A stretch of DNA of 64,000 nucleotides from Photobacterium alginatilyticum (GCF_009910675.1 NZ_RSEJ01000012.1:89423-153422), one strand, 5' to 3'. Shown: positions 48,134 to 57,220, numbered from the stretch's first letter. Numbers and translations are program-made. The notes: generated from the sequence alone by a model not told the origin.

Positions 48134-49234
48134 GTGATTATTGTTCGGTATTTGACACGTGAGACATTAAAGAGTCAATTTGCGGTTCTTTTTGTTCTTT
48201 TTCTTGTCTTTATCAGCCAAAAATTTATTCGAGTTTTGGCTTCAGCCACAGAGGGATCAATTCCCAGTGATTTGATCTTGACCTTGATGGGGCTGTATAT
48301 GCCGTCAATGGCATTGTTGATGTTACCACTCAGTCTCTATATCGGGATTTTGCTGACGTTTGGCCGTTTGTATGCCGAGAGTGAAATTACCGTGATGAAT
48401 GCGACGGGTATTGGCAACAAATTTCTGATCCAGGCCGCGTTATGGCTGGCGGTGATCACCGGATCGTTTGCAGCCTTTAACTCGTTGTGGTTGGCTCCGT
48501 GGTCTGTCGAGCAGGAAACCAAGGTGATGGAACAGGTCGAAGCCGATTCTGGCCTTGAGCTGCTGGTTAAGGGGCAGTTTCAGGCTGCGCCTGACGGTAA
48601 AGGCGTGGTGTTTGTCGATGATATCACCGAGAGTGGTACCCGTCTGCATAACGTTTTTGTGGCCCAGATTACCGCGCGGGATACCATGCGGCCGAGTGTC
48701 ATGGTGGCAGATCGGGGTTACGTCAGTGAACTGGAAGATGGCCGTCAGGTCTTGGATCTTCAGGAAGGCACACGCTATGAGGGTATTCCTACCCGACTGG
48801 ACTACTCGGTAACGGAGTTTGATGGCTATCAGGCGCTGATTGGCCAGCGAGCGGTACGTGAAAAGCATCGTGACTGGGATGCGTTGCCGACGCTGGAACT
48901 GATGCAGCGTCCTGAGCTGGCGGCACAGGCCGAGTTCCAGTGGCGGGTATCGTTATTCCTGTGTATTCCTTTGCTGACGATGGTGGTGGTCCCGCTGTCT
49001 GCGGTGAACCCGCGCCAGGGGCGTTTCGCTAAATTGTTCCCGGCGGTGTTGATTTACCTGACTTACTTTTTGGCAATCAGTGCCGGCAAGTCTTCGCTTG
49101 AAGACGGGGCGCTGCCGCCGGCTATTGGTCTGTGGAGTATTAATTTAGTCATATTCCTCATTGCTGTGGGGTTAAATGTCTGGGATACCTTGCCGGTTAG
49201 ACAGTTGAGAGAGAAATTAAGGAGACGCGGCTAA
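48134..49234 (+). CDS. lptF: LPS export ABC permease LptF
   Basis: LptF forms with LptG the membrane part of the LptB2FG transporter that extracts LPS from the inner membrane. It has 366 residues with six membrane spans (three at each end) around a periplasmic beta-jellyroll; the RYLTRETLKSQFAVLFVLFL start and SEITVMNATGIG segment are typical. Translation begins at a GTG with no strong RBS visible. The stop overlaps the lptG ATG by one base. Confidence 0.94.
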   Translation: MIIVRYLTRETLKSQFAVLFVLFLVFISQKFIRVLASATEGSIPSDLILTLMGLYMPSMALLMLPLSLYIGILLTFGRLYAESEITVMNATGIGNKFLIQAALWLAVITGSFAAFNSLWLAPWSVEQETKVMEQVEADSGLELLVKGQFQAAPDGKGVVFVDDITESGTRLHNVFVAQITARDTMRPSVMVADRGYVSELEDGRQVLDLQEGTRYEGIPTRLDYSVTEFDGYQALIGQRAVREKHRDWDALPTLELMQRPELAAQAEFQWRVSLFLCIPLLTMVVVPLSAVNPRQGRFAKLFPAVLIYLTYFLAISAGKSSLEDGALPPAIGLWSINLVIFLIAVGLNVWDTLPVRQLREKLRRRG

Positions 49235-50304
49235 TGTTTAAGATTCTGGACTTGTACATTGGCCGAACGATCATCGCGACCACGACGCTGACGCTGTCAA
49301 CTTTGGTGGGGCTGTCGGCGATCATTAAATATGTCGAGCAGCTGCGCAAAGTGGGTGAGGGCACCTATGATCTCTGGAAGGCGCTGGCTTTCGTGTTGCT
49401 CAGTGCCCCGCGTGATATCGAGATGTTTTTCCCGATGGCTGTATTGCTTGGTGCGTTGATTGGCCTGGGGACATTGGCGTCCAGCTCCGAGCTGGTTGTG
49501 ATGCAGGCGGCTGGTTATTCCAAGCTGGACATCGGACTGTCGGTGCTAAAAACGGCGGTGCCGCTGATGCTGATCGTTACGTTACTGGGTCAGTGGGGCG
49601 CGCCCGAAGCGCAGAAGGCGGCCCGTGAGCTTCGCGCTTTATGGACATCGGGCGGAAGTATGCTGTCTGTCCAGCGGGGCGTATGGGCCAAAGATGCCAA
49701 TGACTATATCTATATCGGCCAGGTTCATGAGAAGAGCAACTTGAATGCGGTAAATGTCTGGCAGTTTGATGACAACAATGAGCTGGCCCAAACGTGGTTT
49801 GCCAAGAGTGCTTCCTACCATGAGCAGGAAGGGTGGCTGCTGGAAGACGTCACCATTACCGATATTACTGATGTTCAGCAATCGAACACGGAGTATGCCA
49901 CGCTGCCATGGAAGACGACACTGACGCCAGACAAGCTGGCTGTGGTTACTGTAAAGCCGGAGGAGCTGGCCTTGTCCGGGGTATATGAATATGTTTCATA
50001 CCTGAAAGAGTCAAAACAGGATGCGGCGCGCTATGAGCTGGCCTTCTGGCGTAAGGCACTGCAGCCAGTTTCGATTGCCGTTATGATGCTGCTGGCACTG
50101 TCTTTTGTCTTCGGGCCCTTACGCTCGGTAACGATGGGGGCCAGGGTACTATCCGGGGTGATATTTGGTTTTGCCTTCTATATATCCAATGAAGTGTTCG
50201 GTCCGATGAGTATTGTTTACCGGCTTCACCCGATGATCGGGGCGCTTGGCCCGAGTCTGGTATTCCTGTTTATTACCATCTACCTGCTAAGGCGAAAGCT
50301 GTAA
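49234..50304 (+). CDS. lptG: LPS export ABC permease LptG
   Basis: Partner of LptF in LPS extraction. It has 356 residues with the same architecture (three helices, periplasmic jellyroll, three helices), showing LDLYIGRTIIATTTLTL at the start, the LASSSELVVMQAAG coupling-helix region, and a final YLLRRKL. It is translationally coupled to lptF. Confidence 0.94.
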   Translation: MFKILDLYIGRTIIATTTLTLSTLVGLSAIIKYVEQLRKVGEGTYDLWKALAFVLLSAPRDIEMFFPMAVLLGALIGLGTLASSSELVVMQAAGYSKLDIGLSVLKTAVPLMLIVTLLGQWGAPEAQKAARELRALWTSGGSMLSVQRGVWAKDANDYIYIGQVHEKSNLNAVNVWQFDDNNELAQTWFAKSASYHEQEGWLLEDVTITDITDVQQSNTEYATLPWKTTLTPDKLAVVTVKPEELALSGVYEYVSYLKESKQDAARYELAFWRKALQPVSIAVMMLLALSFVFGPLRSVTMGARVLSGVIFGFAFYISNEVFGPMSIVYRLHPMIGALGPSLVFLFITIYLLRRKL

Positions 50305-50311
50305 CAGACAA

Positions 50312-50338
50312 AAAGGAGCCAATTGGCTCCTTTTTTGA
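50312..50338. terminator. Bidirectional terminator, lptG / RDD
   Basis: AAAAGGAGCC AATT GGCTCCTTTT with flanking A and T runs. Confidence 0.88.
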
Positions 50339-50356
50339 TGCTGCAGATGCGGTCTG

Positions 50357-50851
50357 TTAGTTTGGCTTGGGCAGGACGATCATTTCGCATTCGGCCATCA
50401 TATCCTGAAAGGACTGCTTTTCTTTGTTAAAAGGAGCCAGTAGGTTGCCGAGGCCAAAAGCCGAGGTGCCCATTCTGATCAGCGCCTGAGTCAGGCGAAT
50501 GTTGGTTCCGTTTTTGTTTTGCAGCCGTAGCTTCCAGGCCCGCATGCCGATTGTCTGCCCGCCGCGACACCAGAAGTAGGCAAAGAACCCGATAATAACA
50601 AGAGCCAGATACGCCGTGTACAGTACGCTAACAACAGGATGTTCAGTGAGATAGGCACTAGCGTCCTGATAGTTGCCGAGGCTGAGTATGCCGAGGCTGA
50701 GCAAGATAGCGACAAATGCCATCGCTGCCCCGCCAGCGAGCATCAGTACGGCAGCCACGACCAGTGAGTCATAAAGCCATGCCCCCAGGCGACGAAAGAG
50801 CCCCGGATATTGCTTGGTCAGTTTAACGTCCTGTTGTTTCTTCTGTTTCAT
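50357..50851 (-). CDS. RDD-family membrane protein
   Basis: 164 residues from the ATG at 50851. The RDD motif is visible at GLFRRLGAWLYDSLVV (first helix with Arg and Asp), with two further membrane helices and the RGGQTIGMRAWKLRL segment characteristic of the family. Function is unknown; some members are linked to ion exchange. It is convergent with lptG and divergent from the small ORF at 51092. Confidence 0.86.
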   Translation of the reverse strand: MKQKKQQDVKLTKQYPGLFRRLGAWLYDSLVVAAVLMLAGGAAMAFVAILLSLGILSLGNYQDASAYLTEHPVVSVLYTAYLALVIIGFFAYFWCRGGQTIGMRAWKLRLQNKNGTNIRLTQALIRMGTSAFGLGNLLAPFNKEKQSFQDMMAECEMIVLPKPN

Positions 50852-51091
50852 CAATTCACCACGTCTCAATGGGTTGTCAGCGCTGTTGTATCGTTATTCA
50901 GGAGGCCGTCACTAGTTTGCGAATACCTCGTAAGGTGATTTCGGCAGAACCGTCTCCTGGACGGAGTGTAACAATTAACGCTGATAACGGGAATCTCCGC
51001 ACTGCCGGAAATGCGAAGGGAAAAGCCGCTGGATTGACGTTTAGCAGCTATCCTTAATTTTCAGGCCCCTGTGAGTTAATCAAGGAGAAAC

Positions 51092-51298
51092 ATGATGGCA
51101 GAAGAAGTGAAGAATACGACTAACTGGCCGGATTTGGCCGGAGCGCTTTATGACAAGCTGACTGAGCGCCATGCGGAGTTGACGTATGATTTTCATAATG
51201 TCGAGGTCAGTGTTCCCAGCGGAGCGGGCGACAAACCAGATCACTCAGTATGGAAGTTCAATGGCAGCATCAGCATCCGGGGACGAAATCTGGATTAG
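51092..51298 (+). CDS. Small conserved-looking protein of unknown function
   Basis: 68 residues, mixed polar, starting MMAEEVKNTTNWPDLAGALY behind a strong AAGGAG RBS, with two possible adjacent ATGs. There is no signal peptide or membrane span. I do not recognise a family. The stop lies 4 bases before the next ORF's ATG, so the two are probably expressed together. The good RBS and codon use argue for a real gene. Confidence 0.62.
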   Translation: MMAEEVKNTTNWPDLAGALYDKLTERHAELTYDFHNVEVSVPSGAGDKPDHSVWKFNGSISIRGRNLD

Positions 51299-51302
51299 CC
51301 CT

Positions 51303-51650
51303 ATGCAATTGTATATTCAGGGCGAGATGGATATCGAGGTGGATGGCGAGCCTGTCCATCTCGAGGCCCGGGATGGTGGTCTTCTATTGACCTTGAGACG
51401 GCTCACAACATTGGCAGCCGTTGCCCGTGTACTGTCGCAGTTGCCACGGACTATTCATACCAAGGTTTCTTTGTCCCACTTAACCGTGATCTGTCCGTCT
51501 ATTGTGATTAAGATTGGTGAGGATACCGTCTTGCAAGTCAGCCGACGTGATGGTTTCCTGTCATCAATATGGCCGCACCAATTTACCTTGAGCAATAAAA
51601 AGATCTGGTTGCGCAACAGCGTTGGTTTACTGCGTTGCTATTTCAGGTAA
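51303..51650 (+). CDS. Hypothetical protein, coupled to the preceding small ORF
   Basis: 115 residues from the ATG at 51303 (MQLYIQGEMDIEVDGEPVHL). The frame is open upstream to 51186 but that part only overlaps the previous gene out of frame. It has no recognised domain and no transmembrane span; the composition suggests a small beta-rich domain. The start lies 4 bases after the upstream stop, with only a weak RBS, so translational coupling is likely. A frameshifted single gene was considered but both pieces look complete. Confidence 0.5.
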   Translation: MQLYIQGEMDIEVDGEPVHLEARDGGLLLTLRRLTTLAAVARVLSQLPRTIHTKVSLSHLTVICPSIVIKIGEDTVLQVSRRDGFLSSIWPHQFTLSNKKIWLRNSVGLLRCYFR

Positions 51651-51783
51651 GTACCATGTTGTATAAGGTTTAGCCTTGCTAAGTGGCTGTTGGTTAAATA
51701 TAAAGCAGGCAGACATCAATACACAGTCTGCATTGAATAAATACTTGCGCCCCAAGGTTCGATACGTATAATGAGCTGCATCT

Positions 51784-51868
51784 GCCCGAGTGGTGAAATT
51801 GGTATACACGACGGATTCAAAATCCGTTTCCTTCGGGAGTGACGGTTCAAGTCCGTCCTCGGGCACCA
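51784..51868 (+). tRNA. tRNA-Leu (anticodon CAA), copy 1
   Basis: 85 bases: acceptor GCCCGAG / CTCGGGC, anticodon stem ACGGA / TCCGT with loop TTCAAAA (anticodon CAA, reading UUG), long class II variable arm, T arm with GTTCAAG, and encoded CCA. A -10 like TATAAT lies at about 51769. It is identical to the copy at 59478. Confidence 0.96.
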
Positions 51869-51877
51869 AGATTTAAC

Positions 51878-51909
51878 AAAAAAGCCTCAGCTAATGCTGG
51901 GGCTTTTTT
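51878..51909 (+). terminator. Terminator of tRNA-Leu copy 1
   Basis: AAAAAAGCCTCAGC / GCTGGGGCTTTTTT with a TAAT loop (one mismatch/wobble). Confidence 0.85.
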
Positions 51910-51948
51910 GTTTCTGCCGTTTGCTATTCAAGACGACAGCAAAGCACA

Positions 51949-51990
51949 CTCCTAACTCCTAACTCCTAACTCCTAACTCCTAACTCCTAA
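51949..51990. repeat. Tandem heptamer repeat
   Basis: Six perfect copies of CTCCTAA in the intergenic space between tRNA-Leu copy 1 and the deacetylase gene. Confidence 0.95.
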
Positions 51991-52013
51991 GCCAAGCAGA
52001 AACAGCGCGTATG

Positions 52014-52040
52014 CCATAGACATACACGCTGCGAATTGAT
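52014..52040 (-). terminator. Probable terminator of the chitin deacetylase gene
   Basis: AGCGCGTATG / CATACACGCT (one wobble) with a 7-base loop, 24 bases past the stop on the minus strand; the T run is weak. Confidence 0.5.
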
Positions 52041-52063
52041 GTTGCTCTGTTAGCTAGATGTGA

Positions 52064-53344
52064 TTATAGCTTTTTAAATAGCGTTGGTTCTGTATCAGGT
52101 GTCCACTTAGGTTGAGAAATATGATCGGAAGTCACTTCATAGTGCTCGCCCTTATAAGTCACAACATCACCTTCTACGTAGCTAACATTAACAGTCCATA
52201 GGGTACGAGGCATGCTGTTTACCCATAGCGTAGATGTCGATGATGGTGCCCAGTCAGCTTGTGCTGTATGGGCAACAACAGCCCTGTAAAGAATGTTGTC
52301 GTGCATTGCATAATCGCCTTCGGCATAGGCTTTGCCAGTAGCCCAAGCCGGGGTATAGTTGTCGATAGTGTCAAAGACATACCCGGCCTCTTGTGCGATC
52401 TTGAGGAACTTGGCAAGTTTAGGCAGGTTCTTGGTTGCGCCCATACCACGCTTGCCATCTTCGAATAGGAAGTCATGGGTTAGGACAATAACTTTGTCTG
52501 CATGCAGCGGCGTACCGCAAGGGAAGGCCTGTGATTTAGAGTTGATAGGTTCGATTGTGGTTGGCGCACAGGCATTAAGTGCCGCATCAACATAGCCCAG
52601 GAATGCGTCGGCTTCTGTCAGACTGTTAGCCGGCATAGGAATACCCCAGTTCTCCGGTGCCCAGTCAAGATCCCAGCCATGAAGTTGGTAGTTCTTGTTG
52701 GTAAGAATACTGGCCACTTCGATAGAAGCCTTTACACTGTTAGATGGATTTTCTGGATCACATACGTAACCTGGTTCCCATGGCTTGAGATCGTCTGATG
52801 TTGCGCACAGACCATCACTTTGGAATTCCTTCGCCACTCGCCAGCCATTAGTGTAAGGCATACGGGCTAAATTATGGCCTTTATAGTTCGGGTATGAGTC
52901 AATATTTGGGATATATGACTCGATAACAGTGATGTTTTTGTCAAACATTGACGCATCGAAGACTGGATCCTGGTAAGAGTTTATCTGGTGATTGCCAGTG
53001 GCGTTACACTCAGCGGCGCTATTAGGGCCAAACTCCTCGACACAGTTATGAACCATGTGGTTATAGCTGTGGTTTCCTATGACGTGCCCGGAATCAAGCA
53101 GGTACTGAAGGGCTTCTAGAGCTTTGTCTTCGTTTTCGTCTGCAATGCCATCAAGGTGCCAGGCATTGACATAAAAGGTTGCTTTGATGCCGGCCTGATT
53201 TAATACATCAACAACCGGAATCGTTGCGTTCACAGTACTATCATCGAAGGTCAGATAAATAGTGCCTTTAGGCGCAGCCTGTACTGCCGCTGATGCAGCA
53301 AGGATTGCACCGGTACATAGTACGGACAAAAGTGTCTTTTTCAT
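52064..53344 (-). CDS. Secreted chitin-oligosaccharide deacetylase, CE4 family
   Basis: The 426-residue precursor has a signal peptide (MKKTLLSVLCTGAILAASAA), then a CE4/NodB deacetylase domain: motif 1 LTFDDS (Asp34 catalytic base, Asp35 metal), motif 2 HSYNH (His92, His96), and a later ARMPY arginine motif. Two C-terminal modules of about 45 residues (ATGKAYAEGDYAMHDNILYR and NVSYVEGDVVTYKGEHYEV) are CBM5/12-type chitin-binding repeats. This matches Vibrio chitin-oligosaccharide deacetylases that turn (GlcNAc)2 into a half-deacetylated dimer. It is divergent from the PTS operon that would import the product. Confidence 0.9.
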   Translation of the reverse strand: MKKTLLSVLCTGAILAASAAVQAAPKGTIYLTFDDSTVNATIPVVDVLNQAGIKATFYVNAWHLDGIADENEDKALEALQYLLDSGHVIGNHSYNHMVHNCVEEFGPNSAAECNATGNHQINSYQDPVFDASMFDKNITVIESYIPNIDSYPNYKGHNLARMPYTNGWRVAKEFQSDGLCATSDDLKPWEPGYVCDPENPSNSVKASIEVASILTNKNYQLHGWDLDWAPENWGIPMPANSLTEADAFLGYVDAALNACAPTTIEPINSKSQAFPCGTPLHADKVIVLTHDFLFEDGKRGMGATKNLPKLAKFLKIAQEAGYVFDTIDNYTPAWATGKAYAEGDYAMHDNILYRAVVAHTAQADWAPSSTSTLWVNSMPRTLWTVNVSYVEGDVVTYKGEHYEVTSDHISQPKWTPDTEPTLFKKL

Positions 53345-53750
53345 TTCAATATTCCATATTGGTTGGTTGGTAAATAAGATTATTCTCTGGCTCGATACTA
53401 TTAGTTAGACCTGTATTGCCTAGTATTATTACCACTGATTTTTATTGATATAATCCATAGTGTTATTCTCTATCTGCGCGTCACTATGCATTGAATTACT
53501 CTATTCATACTTTTATCGCATTAATATTTCGAGTCATATCCCACTTTCGGGATATTTTCAATTAAAGTGGTTGGAATGGTTTGTTGGAAATATATTCCCT
53601 TTCATTTCTTTGAAATTTTGCATTGATTAATTACTTTATAAAATGAGAAGCTCTTCACGTTAATGCAACCGGTTGCGCTTTTACTTTTTTTTTATTTGGT
53701 TACAATTTTCATATCGCTTAAACAGCGTAAAAATAAAACTGGAGAGTGGG
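53345..53750. other. Divergent promoter region, deacetylase and PTS operon
   Basis: Holds no gene. It contains overlapping inverted repeats ATATCCC/GGGATAT (53536-53555) and CCACTTT/AAAGTGG (53541-53570), the LacI-type operator at 53665, and a possible -10 TACAAT at 53701. Confidence 0.6.
53665..53676. promoter_or_regulatory. LacI-family operator
   Basis: GCAACCGGTTGC is a perfect 12-bp palindrome with the AACCGGTT centre typical of LacI-family sites, 75 bases before the IIB start. The likely ligand-sensing repressor is the LacI protein at 58159. Confidence 0.7.
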
Positions 53751-54059
53751 ATGAAAAAGATTTTGTTATGTTGCAGTGCTGGCATGTCAACCAGCATGCT
53801 GGTTCAGAAAATGGTTCAGTCAGCCAAAACCCGTGGTATTGATTGTCAGATTGAAGCGCAGTCTGTGAGTTCATTTGACAAGGCTATTCAAGAGTTTGAT
53901 GTCTGTTTGCTTGGGCCTCAGGTGCGTTTCCAGCTTGAAGAACTGAGAAAGATTGCGAGTCAGTACGGAAAGAAAATTGATGCTATCTCTCCTATGGCTT
54001 ATGGAATGATGAAAGGAGACGAAGTACTGGATCAGGCTCTTTCATTAATGGCCAAATAA
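53751..54059 (+). CDS. PTS lactose/cellobiose-type EIIB component
   Basis: 102 residues from the ATG at 53751 (GGAGAG upstream). The phosphocysteine loop CCSAGMSTSMLV is at 7-18 with Cys8 as the phosphorylated residue, as in ChbB. EIIB receives phosphate from EIIA and passes it to the sugar at EIIC. It is the first gene of the disaccharide operon; the frame upstream (53673-53750) is not conserved. A terminator-like hairpin follows it. Confidence 0.93.
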   Translation: MKKILLCCSAGMSTSMLVQKMVQSAKTRGIDCQIEAQSVSSFDKAIQEFDVCLLGPQVRFQLEELRKIASQYGKKIDAISPMAYGMMKGDEVLDQALSLMAK

Positions 54060-54067
54060 ATTGATTT

Positions 54068-54100
54068 GAATCAACCATCGCTTGATGGTTGATTCTTTTT
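54068..54100 (+). terminator. Intra-operon terminator, EIIB/EIIC
   Basis: GAATCAACCATC GCTT GATGGTTGATTC is a perfect 12-bp stem followed by T5, right after the EIIB stop and 82 bases before EIIC. Confidence 0.8.
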
Positions 54101-54181
54101 ATATTCAATAAGGAAAGTTTTATTCCTCTGCATTATTAGTATGGGGTGGAATTCTTTATCTTTTAAAAAAGGATTGTTCAT

Positions 54182-55513
54182 ATGAAGCTTTACGATAAGT
54201 TAATGAATGTCGTAGAAAATACAATCGCCCCACTGGCGGCGAAAGTCGGCTCGCAAATACATGTGCGGGCAATGCGTGATGGTTTTATTACCGCAATGCC
54301 ATTTATTATTGTGGGTAGTTTTATTCTTATATTTGCTTTTCCCCCGTTTGCTGAAGATACAACGAATGGATTCGGTCGAGCTTGGTTAGATTTTGCGACT
54401 AATAATTTTGACGCAATCATGATGCCTTACAATATGTCGATGGGCATTATGACTATATTCGTCTCCTTGGGTGTTGCCTATAGTTTGGCGCGCGCCTATA
54501 TGATGGACGGTATTACCTGTGCATGTTTGTCGCTAATGAGCTTCTTGCTGATTTGTGCACCTGTCACCGATGGTGCCCTACCTGCAAACCACATGGGCGG
54601 AACGGGGATCTTTACTGCAGTATTGACCGCTTTCTTTGCTGTCGAACTAGTTCGCTTCCTGCAGAAACACAACATTACGATCAAAATGCCAGAACAGGTT
54701 CCACCGGCAATTGCTCGTTGTTTTGAGATGCTTATCCCTGTCTTGATTGTGTTCATGACGCTGTACCCGTTAAGCCTATTTGTTCAGGCTCAGTCTGGTA
54801 TGCTGATTCCTGATGTAGTGATGGATCTGTTCAGACCGCTAGTTAGTGCATCAAATACTCTGCCTGCCATTATCGGTGCGCTTCTACTGTCACAGCTACT
54901 ATGGTTTGCTGGTATTCACGGTGCCGCAATCGTTGTTGGTCTATTGTCACCTATCTTCCTGACCAACATCGGCGCTAACACTGCAGCGTTTGTTGCAGGC
55001 GAGCCTATTCCCAACCTACTGACTCAGCCGTTCTGGGACTTCTATATCTTCATTGGTGGTTCGGGTGCAACCTTGGCCTTGGCTATTTTGATGGTATTTA
55101 GCCGTTCAGTTCACCTGCGCAGCTTGGGACGCATGAGTGCGGTTCCTGGATTCTTCCAGATTAACGAACCAATCATTTTCGGTGCGCCAATTGTAATGAA
55201 CCCAATGCTATTTGTTCCTTTCCTACTTGCTCCAATTGTGAATGCAATCATTGCCTTCACAGCTGTCAAGATGGGGCTTGTCGGTATGGGCGTAGCAACA
55301 ACACCATGGACAACGCCAGCAATTATTGGTGCATCTTGGGGTACGGGCTGGACACTGGCACCTGTGTTCCTGGTTGTGGCTCTTCTGGTTATTGACCTGC
55401 TTATTTACCTACCATTCTTCAAGATGTTCGAGAAGCAGTTGCTTGAAGATGAGAAGAAAGTTGCTGATAGCTCTAAAGAGGAAGCCGCTGAAGGCACTCC
55501 AGCGACAGCATAA
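54182..55513 (+). CDS. PTS lactose/cellobiose-type EIIC permease
   Basis: The 443-residue membrane-spanning sugar-binding component has about ten helices, with family segments RAMRDGFITAMPFIIVGSF (residues about 29-47), GIHGAAIVVG, and FFQINEPIIFGAPIVMNP (substrate-site region), as in ChbC. The likely substrate is a chitin-derived disaccharide. It ends in an Ala/Glu-rich tail. A hairpin terminator separates it from EIIA. Confidence 0.93.
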   Translation: MKLYDKLMNVVENTIAPLAAKVGSQIHVRAMRDGFITAMPFIIVGSFILIFAFPPFAEDTTNGFGRAWLDFATNNFDAIMMPYNMSMGIMTIFVSLGVAYSLARAYMMDGITCACLSLMSFLLICAPVTDGALPANHMGGTGIFTAVLTAFFAVELVRFLQKHNITIKMPEQVPPAIARCFEMLIPVLIVFMTLYPLSLFVQAQSGMLIPDVVMDLFRPLVSASNTLPAIIGALLLSQLLWFAGIHGAAIVVGLLSPIFLTNIGANTAAFVAGEPIPNLLTQPFWDFYIFIGGSGATLALAILMVFSRSVHLRSLGRMSAVPGFFQINEPIIFGAPIVMNPMLFVPFLLAPIVNAIIAFTAVKMGLVGMGVATTPWTTPAIIGASWGTGWTLAPVFLVVALLVIDLLIYLPFFKMFEKQLLEDEKKVADSSKEEAAEGTPATA

Positions 55514-55523
55514 TTTAGTACTT

Positions 55524-55554
55524 GGGCTACGGGTTTATCCGTAGCCCCTTTTTT
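55524..55554 (+). terminator. Intra-operon terminator, EIIC/EIIA
   Basis: GGGCTACGG / CCGTAGCCC with a 6-base loop followed by CTTTTTT, 11 bases past EIIC. Confidence 0.8.
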
Positions 55555-55574
55555 ACCTACACGAGGAGAGAAAA

Positions 55575-55883
55575 ATGGACCAGGAAGCAGTTGTTATGGA
55601 AATTATTGTCAATGCCGGTGAAGCACGCAGCTTGTGTTTTGAGGCATTGGCCAAGGCGAAGAAGCAGGAATTGGAACAGGCCAGAGAACTGCTACAGCAA
55701 GCCAAAGATTGTTTGAACCGTGCCCACCTAACCCAGACTCAGTTGATTGAAGCCGATCAGGGAGAAGGTAAGGTGAAGATGACATTAGTGATGGTACATG
55801 CCCAGGATCACTTGATGACGACTATCTTGGCGCATGAGCTAACCAATGAAATGGTATCTATGTACGAAAACATGTCTAAATAA
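55575..55883 (+). CDS. PTS lactose/cellobiose-type EIIA component
   Basis: 102 residues, all helical, with the active-site motif MVHAQDHLMTT (His75 is the probable phospho-acceptor, His79 next to it). It accepts phosphate from HPr and donates it to EIIB. It lies 13 bases before the GH4 gene with a GGAGAG RBS. Confidence 0.93.
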   Translation: MDQEAVVMEIIVNAGEARSLCFEALAKAKKQELEQARELLQQAKDCLNRAHLTQTQLIEADQGEGKVKMTLVMVHAQDHLMTTILAHELTNEMVSMYENMSK

Positions 55884-55896
55884 ATAGGGATGGATT

Positions 55897-57210
55897 ATGA
55901 CTAAATCACCTCTAAAACTGGCCATCATCGGCGGTGGCAGCAGCTATACGCCGGAGTTGGTTGAGGGTGTTTTGAAAAGACTTGACCGTGTGCCAGTCAA
56001 AGAAATGCATTTTGTCGATGTCGAGGCTGGACAGGATAAGCTCGAGATTATTGAGGCACTGACCCGGAGGATGGTTGAAAAGGCGGGGGCTGATATCACG
56101 ATTAAAGCTTCGCTGGATCGTCGGGCGGCAATAGAAAATGCTGATTTTGTCATGACTCAGTTTCGTGTCGGTGGGCTACAGGCTCGCGCGAATGATGAGC
56201 GTATCCCATTAAAATATGACGTGATTGGCCAGGAGACGACGGGACCAGGTGGGTTTGCCAAAGCGCTTCGGACTATTCCTGTTATCTTGGATATCTGTAA
56301 GGATATCGAGGAACTTGCTCCGAATGCCTGGATGCTTAACTTCACCAACCCGGCAGGGCTGGTGACTGAAGCGGTACAGAAATACAGCAAAGTAAAAACT
56401 ATCGGATTGTGTAATGTCCCCGTCTCGATGAAGATGATGATTGCCGAGATGATGGATTGCTTGCCGGAAGAGCTGTCGCTTGAGTGTGCAGGGTTGAACC
56501 ATTTGGTATGGGCCCACCGCGCGTGGCTTGACGGCAAGGATATTACTGCAGAAGTGCTGAAAAAAGTCGGTGATGGTGCCAACTTCAGCATGAAGAATAT
56601 TTTTGAAGAGCCTTGGGATCCGGCATTTCTTAAAGCTCTAGGGGCGATCCCATGCCCTTACCACCGTTATTTCTATCAGACTGATGCGATGTTGGCGGAA
56701 GAAAAGGAATCTTCCCAAAATGAGGGAACTCGTGCAGAGCAGGTGATGAAAACGGAACAAGAACTGTTTGAGCTGTATCAAAATGAAAGTCTTGCAGAAA
56801 AACCAGAGCAATTGGAAAAACGAGGCGGTGCTTATTACTCTGATGCATCGCTGAATCTGGTTGATGCGATCTATAACGATCTCAAGACGATCCATGTCGT
56901 GAACGTACGTAATAACGGAACCATTGCGACGTTGCCTGATGATGCCGTGATTGAGTGCAGTTCCGTGGTTGGGAGCTGGGGAGCCAGGCCATTGATGATT
57001 GGAGAGCTGAGCCCGTCTGTGATTGGTTTGATTGGTCAGGTGAAAGCCTATGAGCAACTTACCGTTGAGGCTGCCGTTTTGGGTGATTATGACAAGGGGC
57101 TTATGGCGTTGGCGAATAACCCTTTGGTTCCTGATATCAGCAAAGCGAAAGCCATTTTTGATGATATTTTGAAAACGAATCACGATTATCTGCCGCAATT
57201 TAATCAGTAG
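55897..57210 (+). CDS. chbF: GH4 6-phospho-glycosidase, ChbF/CelF type
   Basis: Cleaves the phosphorylated disaccharide after PTS import by the NAD+- and Mn2+-dependent redox mechanism of GH4. The 437 residues have the Rossmann start LAIIGGGSSYTPELVEG, the metal-binding GLCNVP (Cys172) and GLNHLVW (His202), and the NFTNPAG motif. Context implies a glucosamine-containing dimer as substrate. Confidence 0.92.
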   Translation: MTKSPLKLAIIGGGSSYTPELVEGVLKRLDRVPVKEMHFVDVEAGQDKLEIIEALTRRMVEKAGADITIKASLDRRAAIENADFVMTQFRVGGLQARANDERIPLKYDVIGQETTGPGGFAKALRTIPVILDICKDIEELAPNAWMLNFTNPAGLVTEAVQKYSKVKTIGLCNVPVSMKMMIAEMMDCLPEELSLECAGLNHLVWAHRAWLDGKDITAEVLKKVGDGANFSMKNIFEEPWDPAFLKALGAIPCPYHRYFYQTDAMLAEEKESSQNEGTRAEQVMKTEQELFELYQNESLAEKPEQLEKRGGAYYSDASLNLVDAIYNDLKTIHVVNVRNNGTIATLPDDAVIECSSVVGSWGARPLMIGELSPSVIGLIGQVKAYEQLTVEAAVLGDYDKGLMALANNPLVPDISKAKAIFDDILKTNHDYLPQFNQ

Positions 57211-57220
57211 TATAAAACTA

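Noticed and set aside
51092..51650. One frameshifted gene instead of two ORFs
   Set aside because: Each part has its own ATG and a self-consistent length, and the 4-base gap fits translational coupling. Not excluded without homologues.
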